A stretch of DNA of 64,000 nt, from the NCBI RefSeq assembly GCF_000204415.1, contig NC_015416.1, positions 2,480,001-2,544,000 on the forward strand. Reading direction: 5' to 3'. Positions 43,028 to 51,106 of this stretch are shown here, piece after piece. Position numbers and translations under genes: made by a program. The notes beneath the pieces are model-generated. The model searched no databases. It saw nothing but the letters and a program-made list of their open reading frames with translations, and was not told where the DNA came from. Positions within the stretch are counted from its first letter, which is position 1. Each line of letters starts with the position of its first letter. The DNA comes from Methanothrix soehngenii GP6. GTDB taxonomy: Archaea; Halobacteriota; Methanosarcinia; Methanotrichales; Methanotrichaceae.

Positions 43028-43612
43028 CTAAGACCTCATCTTGGCCTTAATCTCCGTCACATCGCTCTCGATCCTCTGCAGTCGCTCTTCTGTGCGGCTC
43101 TTCAAATCCGAGCGCATGCCACAAACCTCAGAGACTATCTCCTCTCTGGCATCGTCTATCCTATCGATGATTTGATCCTGTTTCCCAGAGATCTCTTTTA
43201 AAAAGGAGCTCATGCCATCCAGCTTGGATCCCATACTATCGAGCTTTGAACCATTATCTCTGAATCCCTCTCTCACGGCAGATATCAGCTCTTTGAGATA
43301 ATCTGCTGCCTGGTCCAGGCGGGCGTCGGTCTCCCTCTCCCCCGCAACTTTGAAAAACTCTTCGTAAGATCCATTTGCCCCAGAAAATTCTGCCTCAATC
43401 TCTTCCACGTCGATCAGGGTATTTTTGATCCTGATGGCTTCAAGGAACCTTTCTAAATCAGCTTCATGGCCCTCTGCAACGATCTTCACCCTGCTGTCAG
43501 ACAGGTTCATCACATATCCTTTGAGTCCAAAGACGCGCGCTATGGTTACTACCTTCGACCTGTAGCCAGCCATCTGGACCTTTCCAGAGACATAAGCGGT
43601 GAGCTTGAGCAT
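43028..43612 (-). CDS. Acylphosphatase domain fused to a coiled coil
   Basis: 194 aa. Residues 1-~90 are an acylphosphatase fold: 'AYVSGKVQMAGYRSKVVTIA' gives the phosphate loop with the catalytic Arg, and 'GYVMNLSDSRVKIVAEG' the catalytic Asn. Residues ~100-194 are heptad-patterned helix ('GSKLDSMGSKLDGMSSFLKE', 'QIIDRIDDAREEIVSEV', 'EERLQRIESDVTEIKAKM'), predicting a coiled coil. Stand-alone acylphosphatases are ~90 residues, so the coiled coil is an added oligomerisation or partner-binding region. No membrane segment. Confidence 0.82.
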   Translation of the reverse strand: MLKLTAYVSGKVQMAGYRSKVVTIARVFGLKGYVMNLSDSRVKIVAEGHEADLERFLEAIRIKNTLIDVEEIEAEFSGANGSYEEFFKVAGERETDARLDQAADYLKELISAVREGFRDNGSKLDSMGSKLDGMSSFLKEISGKQDQIIDRIDDAREEIVSEVCGMRSDLKSRTEERLQRIESDVTEIKAKMRS

Positions 43613-43782
43613 TCTTTTGACTGTTATCCCTTTTCGTATTTGGACTTTATCATCCCATGCGGGAAAGGCGATTAGTATTTCACCATCTTTTGCATTCAGA
43701 CTTCCTGCTCGCGTCTCCTTTCCCTTTCCACAAATGGAGATCTGCAGGAGAGGAGAAATTGACTGTTATATCGGGCCATGAG

Positions 43783-43816
43783 AAAAAAAGAAAAATCTGC
43801 GGCCGCAATGGCCGCA
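43783..43816 (-). terminator. Hairpin plus T-tract terminator
   Basis: On the minus strand TGCGGCC-ATTGC-GGCCGCA is followed by GATTTTTCTTTTTTT, directly downstream of the lamin-tail gene. Confidence 0.7.
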
Positions 43817-43823
43817 TTAAGCT

Positions 43824-44666
43824 CTAGTACTGAATCATATCCTTCCAGGGATCGACATATTCAGTTGCTACCTCTGCTGCAGCAGTGGTGACATCATAGC
43901 TGGTTAAGATATTTCCCGCAGCATCCTTTAAGGTAACGATATTGTCGACCCAGAGGGGCTCAGTGCTATTGGTATAGATATCTGTGGCAGTTCCAGCGCC
44001 CATTCCCTCATGAACCTTGATCGACGTGCCATCCTCGAGGACCAGTTGGGGGAAGACGAAGGTGGCAACTCCTGCAGACTCCAGCGTCCAGCCGGTCATA
44101 TCCCACTCGCCAACGGCCTCATTGGCTACCTGGACATACTTGTCCCCAGGAGTATCAACTACTCTGGCGATTGTTACCTTTACCGAAGGAGCCGGAATTC
44201 CAGAATCGCGGCTGAATACGGCAGCCCGATCTGCGGATGTGGCCACATCAGAATAGCCTCCCGGAAGAGCCTTCCCCAGAACCATGGAGGTGCCAGCGGT
44301 GTAGTTAGAGAGCTGCTTGAACCTTGATGCGGTCTCAGTAGCGACAGCGACCTCTTCCGCGGGTGTCTCGTTCATTGGGGTCTCGTTCACTGGGGTGTCA
44401 ACCACTGGTGTCTCAACTACTGGGGTCTCAACTACTGGAACCTCTTCTACAGGGGCCTCTGTGACATTAATTGTCTCTATTGCAGCAGTTGCATTAGTGA
44501 CGGCTGTCATATTTGTGACATTGGTGGCGTTCGTGAGATTGGTGATGTTAGTGACATTCAAATCTGCGAGGGCAGCGATATCTGCTACATCCTGGGCATA
44601 AACCAGCCCCACGGAGAAGGCTACCATCATAGATAGAATCAACATTCCTGTACACTTCATATTCAT
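43824..44666 (-). CDS. Exported lamin-tail-domain protein with sequon-rich linker
   Basis: 280 aa. Signal peptide 1-~24 ('GMLILSMMVAFSVGLVYA'). Residues ~37-68 are nearly all Asn-X-Thr sequons ('NVTNITNLTNATNVTNMT'), then a Val/Glu/Thr/Pro repeat ('VVETPVVETPVVDTPVNETP') to ~105. Residues ~160-265 form a lamin-tail-like (LTD) Ig fold: 'VTIARVVDTPGDKYVQVAN', 'WDMTGWTLESAGVATFVFP', 'DGTSIKVHEGMG', 'IVTLKDAAGNILTSYDV'. The layout suggests a glycosylated stalk carrying a folded surface domain. It shares its sequon run with the small protein at 44858. Confidence 0.82.
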   Translation of the reverse strand: MNMKCTGMLILSMMVAFSVGLVYAQDVADIAALADLNVTNITNLTNATNVTNMTAVTNATAAIETINVTEAPVEEVPVVETPVVETPVVDTPVNETPMNETPAEEVAVATETASRFKQLSNYTAGTSMVLGKALPGGYSDVATSADRAAVFSRDSGIPAPSVKVTIARVVDTPGDKYVQVANEAVGEWDMTGWTLESAGVATFVFPQLVLEDGTSIKVHEGMGAGTATDIYTNSTEPLWVDNIVTLKDAAGNILTSYDVTTAAAEVATEYVDPWKDMIQY

Positions 44667-44857
44667 ACCTCAATCAAAACGTATTCGCAGAAAAATATAA
44701 GCCTTTCTTATGGCCTCTTTCGATTCGTCCATAGTGCCAATATAATTTATTGCTGCTTATGGCCTCTGGGCAAAAAAAATTGGCAAGAGAATATAGCCCC
44801 TCTTCCGCCCGTTTAGGCGTTTCTGCTGAGCCACCTTCTCCTGACCTGGGTTTTGAT

Positions 44858-45085
44858 TTACTCCTCAGCGGACTCAGTGACAGTGACGTTTTCGGCTTCG
44901 ATGGTCACATTGGTTACATTTGTCATGTTGGTAACGTTTGTCATGTTGGTTACATTGGTCATGTTCGTGGATTCGTTTTCGCTTGCATTCAGGTCCTCAT
45001 CCAATACTTCCTCGCTCAAGGCAGCTCCAATCGACAGAGCCATCAAGAGGGAGAAGAGTACCAATCCGCTTGATATTTTGCTCAT
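44858..45085 (-). CDS. Small exported sequon-repeat protein (75 aa)
   Basis: Signal peptide at residues 1-~24 ('GLVLFSLLMALSIGAALS'), an acidic stretch, then 'NMTNVTNMTNVTNMTNVTNV', in which almost every third residue is an N-glycosylation Asn, and an acidic tail. The mature peptide is only ~50 residues. An 18-bp DNA repeat underlies the TNMTNV units. No recognised family. It lies upstream of the lamin-tail gene on the same strand. A heavily glycosylated surface peptide is the simplest reading. Confidence 0.65.
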   Translation of the reverse strand: MSKISSGLVLFSLLMALSIGAALSEEVLDEDLNASENESTNMTNVTNMTNVTNMTNVTNVTIEAENVTVTESAEE

Positions 45086-45280
45086 AGTTTACACTCCATT
45101 TGCTAACTTAGCGTGTGAAAATCTTTATTGAATATAAACTTTTCCGTGACAAAAATTAAGTATATCTCGGGCTAATAGGAGAATTGATCAGCAAAAAACG
45201 AGCTTTTCCCCTGCCAAGTAGGCTCAGCCAAAGCAGGCTCAAAAAGCAGTCTTTTTAAGAGCTATTGCAGATATCCGGAT

Positions 45281-46744
45281 TCAACTCCTCCTGTATGCAC
45301 GACAGCTTTCAATGAATTTATTACCAGATACCGAATAAAAGTGAGTATGCAGATATCCAGCCATGGTGTTGTTCTCCACCAGACCGTCCCGGCCATCAGC
45401 GATTCCTTTTCCCCGGGAAAGCTTCAGGCAATAACGGGCATCCCTATCACAAATGCAGCGCGAATAGTGAAACTCATGACCGCGAAGGCTCCTGCCCACA
45501 TCAGCCAAAGGATTTCTCTCCGATACCTCCGCCTTCACATAGCCAAGGGCCATGAGCCTCTTCTCCATGAACGTGGTGCAGGGAAGGGCCCCAGCCATTT
45601 TAAAGGAGCCTGCCTCCGACTCCAGGGCTGCTCCCAGATACATCAGACCCCCGCACTCTCCATAGATGGGCATGCCATCCTCGGAAGCCTTCTTGATCTG
45701 TTTCCTGGCAGGAGCTCTCTCCAGCTGAGAGGCATAAAGCTCTGGATAGCCTCCCCCGATATACAGTCCATCCACATCGGGCAACTTGTCTTCCAGAGGG
45801 CTGAAATAGACCAGATCCGCGCCATGCCTCTCCAGCTCCAAGAGGTTCTCATGATAGTAAAAGCAGAAGGCTCGATCCCTGGCCACTCCTATTCGCACCG
45901 ATCCATTTCCATTTGCCTTTGCCCCTGCCAGTTCAATAGAGGTGGAAATCGCGGGTGGCCGGGCCTGGCCCGGAAGCTTAAGAATCATGTCGATATCGGC
46001 ATTCTCCTCCAGTAATGTCGCCAGGATTCCTGGATCATGATCCTTCTCAAAGCCCATAACCAGCCCCAGGTGGCGGCTTTTCATCTCCATCTCTTTATCC
46101 CTGGGCAGGGCTCCGAATACGGGCTTTGCCAGGCAGCTTTTGAGCATATCCAGATGCCTCTTGCTTCCCACCCGGTTGAGTATCGTCCCCGCCAGCCGCA
46201 CCCCTGGATCGTAGCTGGCAAATCCCAGCTCCATGGCTGCAGCACTTCGCGACATGCCGTGCACATTGATCACCAGGAGAACGGGTATATCCAGTATCTT
46301 GGCCACCTGGGCGGTGCTGCCAACCTCTGTGCCATCCATGCCGTCGAATAGACCCATCACACCCTCCACCACCGCCACATCTGCTCCCTCGAGGGCAGAG
46401 AAAAAGGAGCGACGTACACCCTCCTCGCTCATCATAAAGGGATCTAAATTTAGGGAAGGCCGTCCACAGATAGCGGTATGGTGGGAGGGATCGATGAAGT
46501 CCGGGCCCACCTTATAAGGCTGAACCACCAGACCCCGAGCACGCAGGGCGGCCATCAGACCTAAGGTGATCGTCGTCTTGCCTACTCCGCTATGGGTACC
46601 GGCGATGAGCACCGCTGGGATAGATCCTTTCAGGGATCCCTCAATTGAGCTATCATGCGATCTCTCAATTGAACTCTCCGATGATCTCTCCAATGATCCT
46701 TCCATCGATCTATCCGACCGCCTCTTTGAACTTGCGGGGTGCAT
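45281..46744 (-). CDS. cfbB: Ni-sirohydrochlorin a,c-diamide synthase (CbiA/CobB family)
   Basis: 487 aa. ATP- and glutamine-dependent amidation of the a and c acetates of Ni-sirohydrochlorin, a step in coenzyme F430 synthesis; the family also includes cobyrinate a,c-diamide synthase, and a role in cobamide synthesis is not excluded. Residues ~43-60 carry the P-loop 'AGTHSGVGKTT', then 'KVGPDFIDPSHH' and 'EGVMGLFDGMDG'; the C-terminal half is a class I glutamine amidotransferase with the Cys nucleophile in 'YGECGGLMYLG' and a late His ('YLHTHFYS'). Residues 13-41 are an unusual run of seven Ser-ending tetrapeptides before the P-loop domain. Divergent from the DUF166 gene. Confidence 0.92.
   Translation of the reverse strand: MHPASSKRRSDRSMEGSLERSSESSIERSHDSSIEGSLKGSIPAVLIAGTHSGVGKTTITLGLMAALRARGLVVQPYKVGPDFIDPSHHTAICGRPSLNLDPFMMSEEGVRRSFFSALEGADVAVVEGVMGLFDGMDGTEVGSTAQVAKILDIPVLLVINVHGMSRSAAAMELGFASYDPGVRLAGTILNRVGSKRHLDMLKSCLAKPVFGALPRDKEMEMKSRHLGLVMGFEKDHDPGILATLLEENADIDMILKLPGQARPPAISTSIELAGAKANGNGSVRIGVARDRAFCFYYHENLLELERHGADLVYFSPLEDKLPDVDGLYIGGGYPELYASQLERAPARKQIKKASEDGMPIYGECGGLMYLGAALESEAGSFKMAGALPCTTFMEKRLMALGYVKAEVSERNPLADVGRSLRGHEFHYSRCICDRDARYCLKLSRGKGIADGRDGLVENNTMAGYLHTHFYSVSGNKFIESCRAYRRS
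46622..46708 (-). repeat. 12-bp tandem repeats at the 5' end of cfbB
   Basis: Degenerate 12-bp units (e.g. TCAATTGAGGGA) code seven tetrapeptides of the form x-(E/D/K)-x-Ser. Not part of the known CbiA fold. Confidence 0.65.
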
Positions 46745-46766
46745 GCTTCCATCTTCTCCGGCAAGG

Positions 46767-46775
46767 ATATTAATA
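46767..46775 (+). promoter_or_regulatory. TATA box of the DUF166 gene
   Basis: ATATTAATA centred 25 nt before ATG 46796, so the transcript should be leaderless. It lies just beyond the divergent cfbB start. Confidence 0.5.
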
Positions 46776-46795
46776 CGCTGGCCGATCCCTTCTGC

Positions 46796-47536
46796 ATGCT
46801 GGTTGGGGTAATCAAAAGAGGAAAATACGGCGAACGCCTTCTAGAGACCATAAAAGACCATACCGACTTCGAAGTGGTATCGGTTGATGTCCCGGAGATC
46901 CTGCCGGGATTCATAGAGGATCCGGAGGAGTTCGTCCGGGAGCTGAATTTAGACCCGCAAATCTTCCAGGCTGACCTGCTCATTCTCTACACATTTCATC
47001 CGGACCTCACTCCGGAGATCGTCCGCCTGGCAGGAAAAGAAGGGGTTAAGGCGGTCATCATTCCCGGCGGCATAGGCCGGGCGGGCTCCATCACTGAGCT
47101 GGAGAAGATCGCTGAGGTGCATAACATCCACATCGAGGTTGATGAGATCTGCTGCACCCTGGAGGAATGCGGCGTCCCGGCGATCGACCAGTTCGCGAAA
47201 AAGCTGGGAAAACCGGAGCTAGAGGTCCAGACAAAGGACGGCAAGATCAGCGGCGTGCGCGTCTTGCGTGGCTCCCCCTGCGGAGCGACATGGCATGCCG
47301 CCACAGACATAGTGGGGAAGACTGTGGCTGAGGCACCATCCCTCACAGGCCTATTCTGCCAGCAGTATCCATGTCGCGCAGTGAGGGGAGGTCCGGGGGG
47401 CATCCACACCTCCGGAGACCTGCATAAGGATGCCATGGAGAGGGCTCTGGGTAAGGTCACCCGGCTTGTCCTTCCCGAGCAGTCCAAACCCATCAAGATC
47501 GAGCCGGGAAAGAAGGGCAAGAAGCTGGAAGGGTAA
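46796..47536 (+). CDS. DUF166-family protein
   Basis: 246 aa from ATG 46796. The open frame begins at 46739, but MLVGVIKRGKYGERLLETI is the usual family N-terminus and a TATA box is placed for leaderless initiation there. DUF166 features are clear: 'LILYTFHPDLTPEIVRLAG', 'AVIIPGGIGRAGS', conserved Cys residues in 'EICCTLEECG', and 'RGSPCGATWHAATDIVG' with 'FCQQYPCRAVRG', suggesting a metal or cofactor site. The family is largely restricted to methanogenic archaea; biochemical role not established. Directly followed (3 nt) by the fumarase genes. Confidence 0.9.
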   Translation: MLVGVIKRGKYGERLLETIKDHTDFEVVSVDVPEILPGFIEDPEEFVRELNLDPQIFQADLLILYTFHPDLTPEIVRLAGKEGVKAVIIPGGIGRAGSITELEKIAEVHNIHIEVDEICCTLEECGVPAIDQFAKKLGKPELEVQTKDGKISGVRVLRGSPCGATWHAATDIVGKTVAEAPSLTGLFCQQYPCRAVRGGPGGIHTSGDLHKDAMERALGKVTRLVLPEQSKPIKIEPGKKGKKLEG

Positions 47537-47539
47537 AAG

Positions 47540-48439
47540 ATGGGTGAGAATCAGATGATCACTAGCACTCAGGTGACAGACGCCACCGTTCGCGCCCTAT
47601 ATCGAGCGGAAACCTCTCTTCCTCCCTGGGTCTTGGAGAGAATAAAAGAAGGGCTTGAAAGGGAGACCAATCCCCTGGCCCGCTCTCAGCTTCAGTTCAT
47701 GCTGGACAATGTTAGCCTTGCCGGATCAAGAGGCCTGCCCATCTGCCAGGATACGGGCCTGGCCATATTTCATGTTCTGATGGGCCAGGATCTGATCCTG
47801 GACTTCGATCTTCAGGAGGCCATAGCTCAGGGAGTGAGGAGAGCAACATCTCAGATACCTCTACGGCCCAATGCCGTCGATCCCTTAACAAGAGAGAACA
47901 GCAAGGACAATACCGGTCCCGGGATGCCGGACATCATCCTGGACCAGGCCCGTGGCCAGAGCCTGAGCATAACTGCTTTTCCCAAGGGAGCGGGATCTGA
48001 GAACATGAGCCTCGTCATGATGCTCAATCCGGCAGACGATCCGATGGAGTTCATCGTCGATGCGGTCAGGGAAAGGGCAGCCAATGCCTGTCCACCCCTG
48101 TTCCTGGGAATAGGGATCGGCGGCAGCTTCGATCTGGCCGCCCGGCTGGCCAAGCACGCTCTCCTCAATATGCACCGCATCCAGCCATATTCTCAGGAAT
48201 CCTCCCAGAGAGCCGACCGCAGCATCACCCTTACCACCTCACCTGAAGAGATAAAAAAGCTTGAAGAGAGCCTCATGAAGAGGCTGAACAACCTGGGCAT
48301 CGGCCCCATGGGCCTGGGCGGGGACACCACCGTCCTCGGCCTGAGAATCGAGAAGGCTCTATGCCATACCGCCTCCCTGCCGGTGGCCATAAACTTCCAG
48401 TGCTGGGCAAACAGAAGCGCTACCGAGGTGATTTTATGA
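47540..48439 (+). CDS. fumA: Class I fumarate hydratase, alpha subunit
   Basis: 299 aa. Alpha subunit of the two-subunit, 4Fe-4S-dependent fumarase (or a tartrate dehydratase relative). Cluster ligands are in 'GLPICQDTGLAIF', 'ERAANACPPLFLGIGIGGS' and 'ALCHTASLPVAINFQCWANR'. 'NTGPGMPDIILDQ' and 'PKGAGSENMS' are family signatures. The gene lies 3 nt after DUF166 and overlaps the beta gene by four bases (ATGA), so the two subunits are translationally coupled. In methanogens fumarase works in the incomplete TCA cycle linking malate and fumarate. Confidence 0.93.
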   Translation: MGENQMITSTQVTDATVRALYRAETSLPPWVLERIKEGLERETNPLARSQLQFMLDNVSLAGSRGLPICQDTGLAIFHVLMGQDLILDFDLQEAIAQGVRRATSQIPLRPNAVDPLTRENSKDNTGPGMPDIILDQARGQSLSITAFPKGAGSENMSLVMMLNPADDPMEFIVDAVRERAANACPPLFLGIGIGGSFDLAARLAKHALLNMHRIQPYSQESSQRADRSITLTTSPEEIKKLEESLMKRLNNLGIGPMGLGGDTTVLGLRIEKALCHTASLPVAINFQCWANRSATEVIL

Positions 48440-48972
48440 CCATATTTCATCTCCATACCCCCCTTTGCCAGGAGGATGTGAAAAAGCTAAACGCTGGTGA
48501 TATAGTATTTCTGAAGGGCAAGGTGTTCACCGCTCGGGACAAAGCCCATGCTCTGATCCGTCGCCAGGGCAGCCCAGTACCTTTAGAGGGAGCGGCGCTC
48601 TATCATTGCGGCCCCATCATTCAGGATGATTCTGTCATCTCTGCCGGGCCTACCACCAGCGGCCGAATGGCACGCTATACCGATGAGATTCTGGCTTTAG
48701 GGGTGAAGGCCATAATCGGCAAAGGAGGCCTGCCAGGAGAGCCGTTCTTGAATAGAGCAGTCTATCTTGCCTATCCAGGGGGTTGCGGTGCGGCGGCTGC
48801 ATCACAGCTTCGGATTCGTGCTGTTCACTTCCCGGAGCTGGGGATGGCGGAGTCCATCTGGGAGCTGGAGGCCGAAGATCTTGGTCCCATGGTAGTGGCA
48901 GTGGACTCGTATGGTCGGGATCTGTACCAGGATGTGAGACTGTCGGCGAAGGCTGCAAGAGAGAAGCAATAA
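48436..48972 (+). CDS. fumB: Class I fumarate hydratase, beta subunit
   Basis: 178 aa starting MTIFHLHTPLCQEDVKKLNA. GAGGTGA lies 4-5 nt upstream, inside the alpha gene. Family signatures: 'GDIVFLKGKVFTARDKAHA', 'YHCGPIIQDDSVISAGPTTS', 'GRMARYTDEILALGVKAIIG', 'AYPGGCGAAAASQL', and 'PMVVAVDSYGRDLY' at the C-terminus, where the swivelling domain supplies substrate contacts. Gene symbol denotes the beta subunit of the two-component enzyme, not E. coli FumB. Its stop overlaps the region where the DUF434 coding region must begin. Confidence 0.93.
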   Translation: MTIFHLHTPLCQEDVKKLNAGDIVFLKGKVFTARDKAHALIRRQGSPVPLEGAALYHCGPIIQDDSVISAGPTTSGRMARYTDEILALGVKAIIGKGGLPGEPFLNRAVYLAYPGGCGAAAASQLRIRAVHFPELGMAESIWELEAEDLGPMVVAVDSYGRDLYQDVRLSAKAAREKQ

Positions 48973-49013
48973 AAGCAAAAACGGCAAAAGCCCTGGAGGA
49001 GGCGAGGTATCTG

Positions 49014-49613
49014 GTGGACCGGGGCTACCCCAAGGACTCTGCGGTCAGGTTCATCTCCAATCACCATCGATTGGCGATTGAAGAGAGGTTCATCATGATG
49101 AGGGTAATAGTGAGATCGGACGTTGCTCAGATCAGAAGGTCCAGGATGCAGAAGTTGGAGGACCTGAAGGATCAGACCATCTTCATTGACGGCTACAATG
49201 TCCTTATCACCACTGAGAGCCTCCTCGGAGGCCATCCCGTCTATTCATGCGATGACGGCTTCCTGCGAGATAGCAGAGGGATCTTCAGGAGCTACAAAAT
49301 CTCCTCGCTCACCGCTCTTGCCCTCAACCAGATCCTTGATCTTCTGGCCCAGGCTGGTCCCGCAAGAACAGAGGTGCTGCTGGACCAGCAGATGAGCCGC
49401 AGCGGAGAGATGGCAGAGCTGATAAAAGGGATGATGGCAGATCGGCACCTCTGCGGCACAGCCAGAACCGCCAGAGATGTCGATCGCCTTTTAAAGGCAA
49501 CCAGGGGAATAGTGTTGACCAGCGACGGAAATGTGATCGATAGCTTGGATCATGTTATGGACCTTCCCCGAGAGATTGCCAGAAGATCGGGCATAAGGCC
49601 TCTGACTCTCTGA
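49014..49613 (+). CDS. DUF434-family protein
   Basis: 199 aa from GTG 49014, preceded by GGAGGAGGCGAGGT. Diagnostic sequence: 'DRGYPKDSAVRFISNHHRL', 'TIFIDGYNVLITTESLLGG', 'CDDGFLRDSRGIFRSYK', 'VLLDQQMSRSGEMAELI' and 'IVLTSDGNVIDSLDHVMDL', a PIN/NYN-like nuclease-fold pattern with several acidic residues. The coding character extends upstream ('AIKAKTAKALEEARYL', from about 48960), where family members normally begin, yet there is no ATG, GTG or TTG in frame between 48786 and 49014. The true start is therefore uncertain. Cotranscribed with the fumarase genes. Confidence 0.8.
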   Translation: MDRGYPKDSAVRFISNHHRLAIEERFIMMRVIVRSDVAQIRRSRMQKLEDLKDQTIFIDGYNVLITTESLLGGHPVYSCDDGFLRDSRGIFRSYKISSLTALALNQILDLLAQAGPARTEVLLDQQMSRSGEMAELIKGMMADRHLCGTARTARDVDRLLKATRGIVLTSDGNVIDSLDHVMDLPREIARRSGIRPLTL

Positions 49614-49725
49614 CAATTGCCTGACACTATCTTTTATCTCTATCATCCAATCGTTATCTTTTTATGCTACATGGATTAATATACTATTGGGGTTTGAAAA
49701 GCTTTCAAAGTTATGGTGAGTGGTA

Positions 49726-50175
49726 ATGAGAACGAGAGTATTTGCTTTAGTGGCGTTGGCATTGTTGCTCATGGGCGGAGGGGCTCTGGCATCCCATCCT
49801 ATGTTCTTTCCCCTTAGCGAGCATACCATAGCCAAGGATATTACCGATAGCGGCATGCCGCTATACAGGACAAACATATTTACCACCGATGATGAGCAGG
49901 CCGTCTCCTGGTTGCTTATCTGGCGGGACTCAAAGCCGCATACTGTGGAGTGGAGATGGTACTGGCCCGAGGGCAGGACCTATGCCCGGTCGTTTAGCAC
50001 CATTCCGCCCATCGACGGATTCACGGGAATGTGGGCGGCACCTGTCTGGAGCTGCCTGAAGATCAAGGGAACCGACGTTGCCAGGCTTCCAGGAAACTGG
50101 AGGGTGGATGTGATAGTGGACTTCAAAAAGGAGCTCACGGAGTACTTCACCATCAACACTCCTTATGCCTGCTGA
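49726..50175 (+). CDS. Exported protein of unknown function (149 aa)
   Basis: Signal peptide at residues 1-~22 ('FALVALALLLMGGGALA'). The mature part is beta-rich with many Trp: 'DSKPHTVEWRWYWPEGRTYA', 'TGMWAAPVWSCLKIKG', 'GNWRVDVIVDFKKELTEYF', resembling a single immunoglobulin- or BsuPI-like sandwich in which a ligand or partner may be bound. GGTGAG lies 5 nt before the ATG, and an AATATACTATT tract about 45 nt upstream is a TATA candidate. I do not recognise a family. Stand-alone gene between DUF434 and pgi. Confidence 0.7.
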   Translation: MRTRVFALVALALLLMGGGALASHPMFFPLSEHTIAKDITDSGMPLYRTNIFTTDDEQAVSWLLIWRDSKPHTVEWRWYWPEGRTYARSFSTIPPIDGFTGMWAAPVWSCLKIKGTDVARLPGNWRVDVIVDFKKELTEYFTINTPYAC

Positions 50176-50298
50176 GTCCTATACTGGCATATCAGCATAT
50201 CGAGATTAATAAAGGTCCTGAATGATAAGACTGGCAAGCTAAAGCGCTAGCTTTGCTTTTGGTCTTTCCATTTCTTTGCTCGAATGCCAGTGGAAGAC

Positions 50299-50307
50299 CA
50301 TATAAAT
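50299..50307 (+). promoter_or_regulatory. TATA box of the glucose-6-phosphate isomerase gene
   Basis: ATATAAATC centred ~39 nt upstream of ATG 50342, allowing a leader of about 13 nt. Confidence 0.5.
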
Positions 50308-50341
50308 CCTGGAGGGCCTAAGGAGAGCGGTGGCATAGAAA

Positions 50342-51061
50342 ATGGATCTAGAATTTGGTGGCAAGACCAAAGAGCCTGATATTCGCAGGCTCTTTGACAT
50401 GAAAGACGTTATATTCGATCAGATCTGGCTGGCGGGAAGAGAGAACTTTGAGCTGTACTATATGTTCCGCGACCTCTTCTTGAGCCGGGCGGACGGGGAT
50501 AAGCTTCGAGACCAGAACTTGAGATACGATATCACCATAATCCCTCCAGGGATGATGGGCAGCGAGTACATTAAGACTGCAGGCCACTATCACCCCCTGG
50601 CACCGGGGTCTGCCGTTACCTATCCTGAGCTCTATGAGGTGCTTGAGGGCGAGGCGCTCTATCTCCTGCAGAAGGAGGATCTATCCGATGTGGTGGCCAT
50701 AAACGCAGCCGCCGGGGATAAGGTCCTGGTCCCCCCCAATTACGGGCATATCACCATCAATCGATCCAATAAGACCCTCAAGATGTCCAATTTCGTGGCC
50801 AGGGACTTCTCATCCCTCTACGATCCCATAAAGGAGAAGGGAGGAGGGGCATACTTCTTTACCCGCGATGGGTGGATCAAGAACCCGCGCTGTCCGGAGG
50901 CGTCTGAGCTGCGGCGGGCCGACGCACCAGGTGGCAGAACCCTTTCCCAGCTGGGGCTGGCCAAAGGCAAAGAGATGTACCCTCTCCTCAAGGAGCATGG
51001 CCGGCTGGATTATCTGACCCGGCCCGGGGATCACCTGGATCTCTTTTCAGGCGTAATCTGA
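50342..51061 (+). CDS. pgiA: Cupin-type glucose-6-phosphate isomerase
   Basis: 239 aa. Interconverts glucose 6-phosphate and fructose 6-phosphate; this metal-dependent cupin enzyme replaces the classical isomerase in many archaea. The cupin metal motif is evident: 'KTAGHYHPLAPGS' then 'YPELYEVLEGEALYLLQ' (His, His, Glu), with the second-half His in 'VPPNYGHITINRS'. Upstream 'IIPPGMMGSEYIKT' is the characteristic lead-in. The length is above the ~190 of Pyrococcus-type enzymes because of a ~45-residue C-terminal extension. Probably gluconeogenic in this organism. Confidence 0.92.
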   Translation: MDLEFGGKTKEPDIRRLFDMKDVIFDQIWLAGRENFELYYMFRDLFLSRADGDKLRDQNLRYDITIIPPGMMGSEYIKTAGHYHPLAPGSAVTYPELYEVLEGEALYLLQKEDLSDVVAINAAAGDKVLVPPNYGHITINRSNKTLKMSNFVARDFSSLYDPIKEKGGGAYFFTRDGWIKNPRCPEASELRRADAPGGRTLSQLGLAKGKEMYPLLKEHGRLDYLTRPGDHLDLFSGVI

Positions 51062-51106
51062 GAGTATGGATTCAAAAGATGAACCCCTGAGGGAAGTTTG
51101 AATAAA

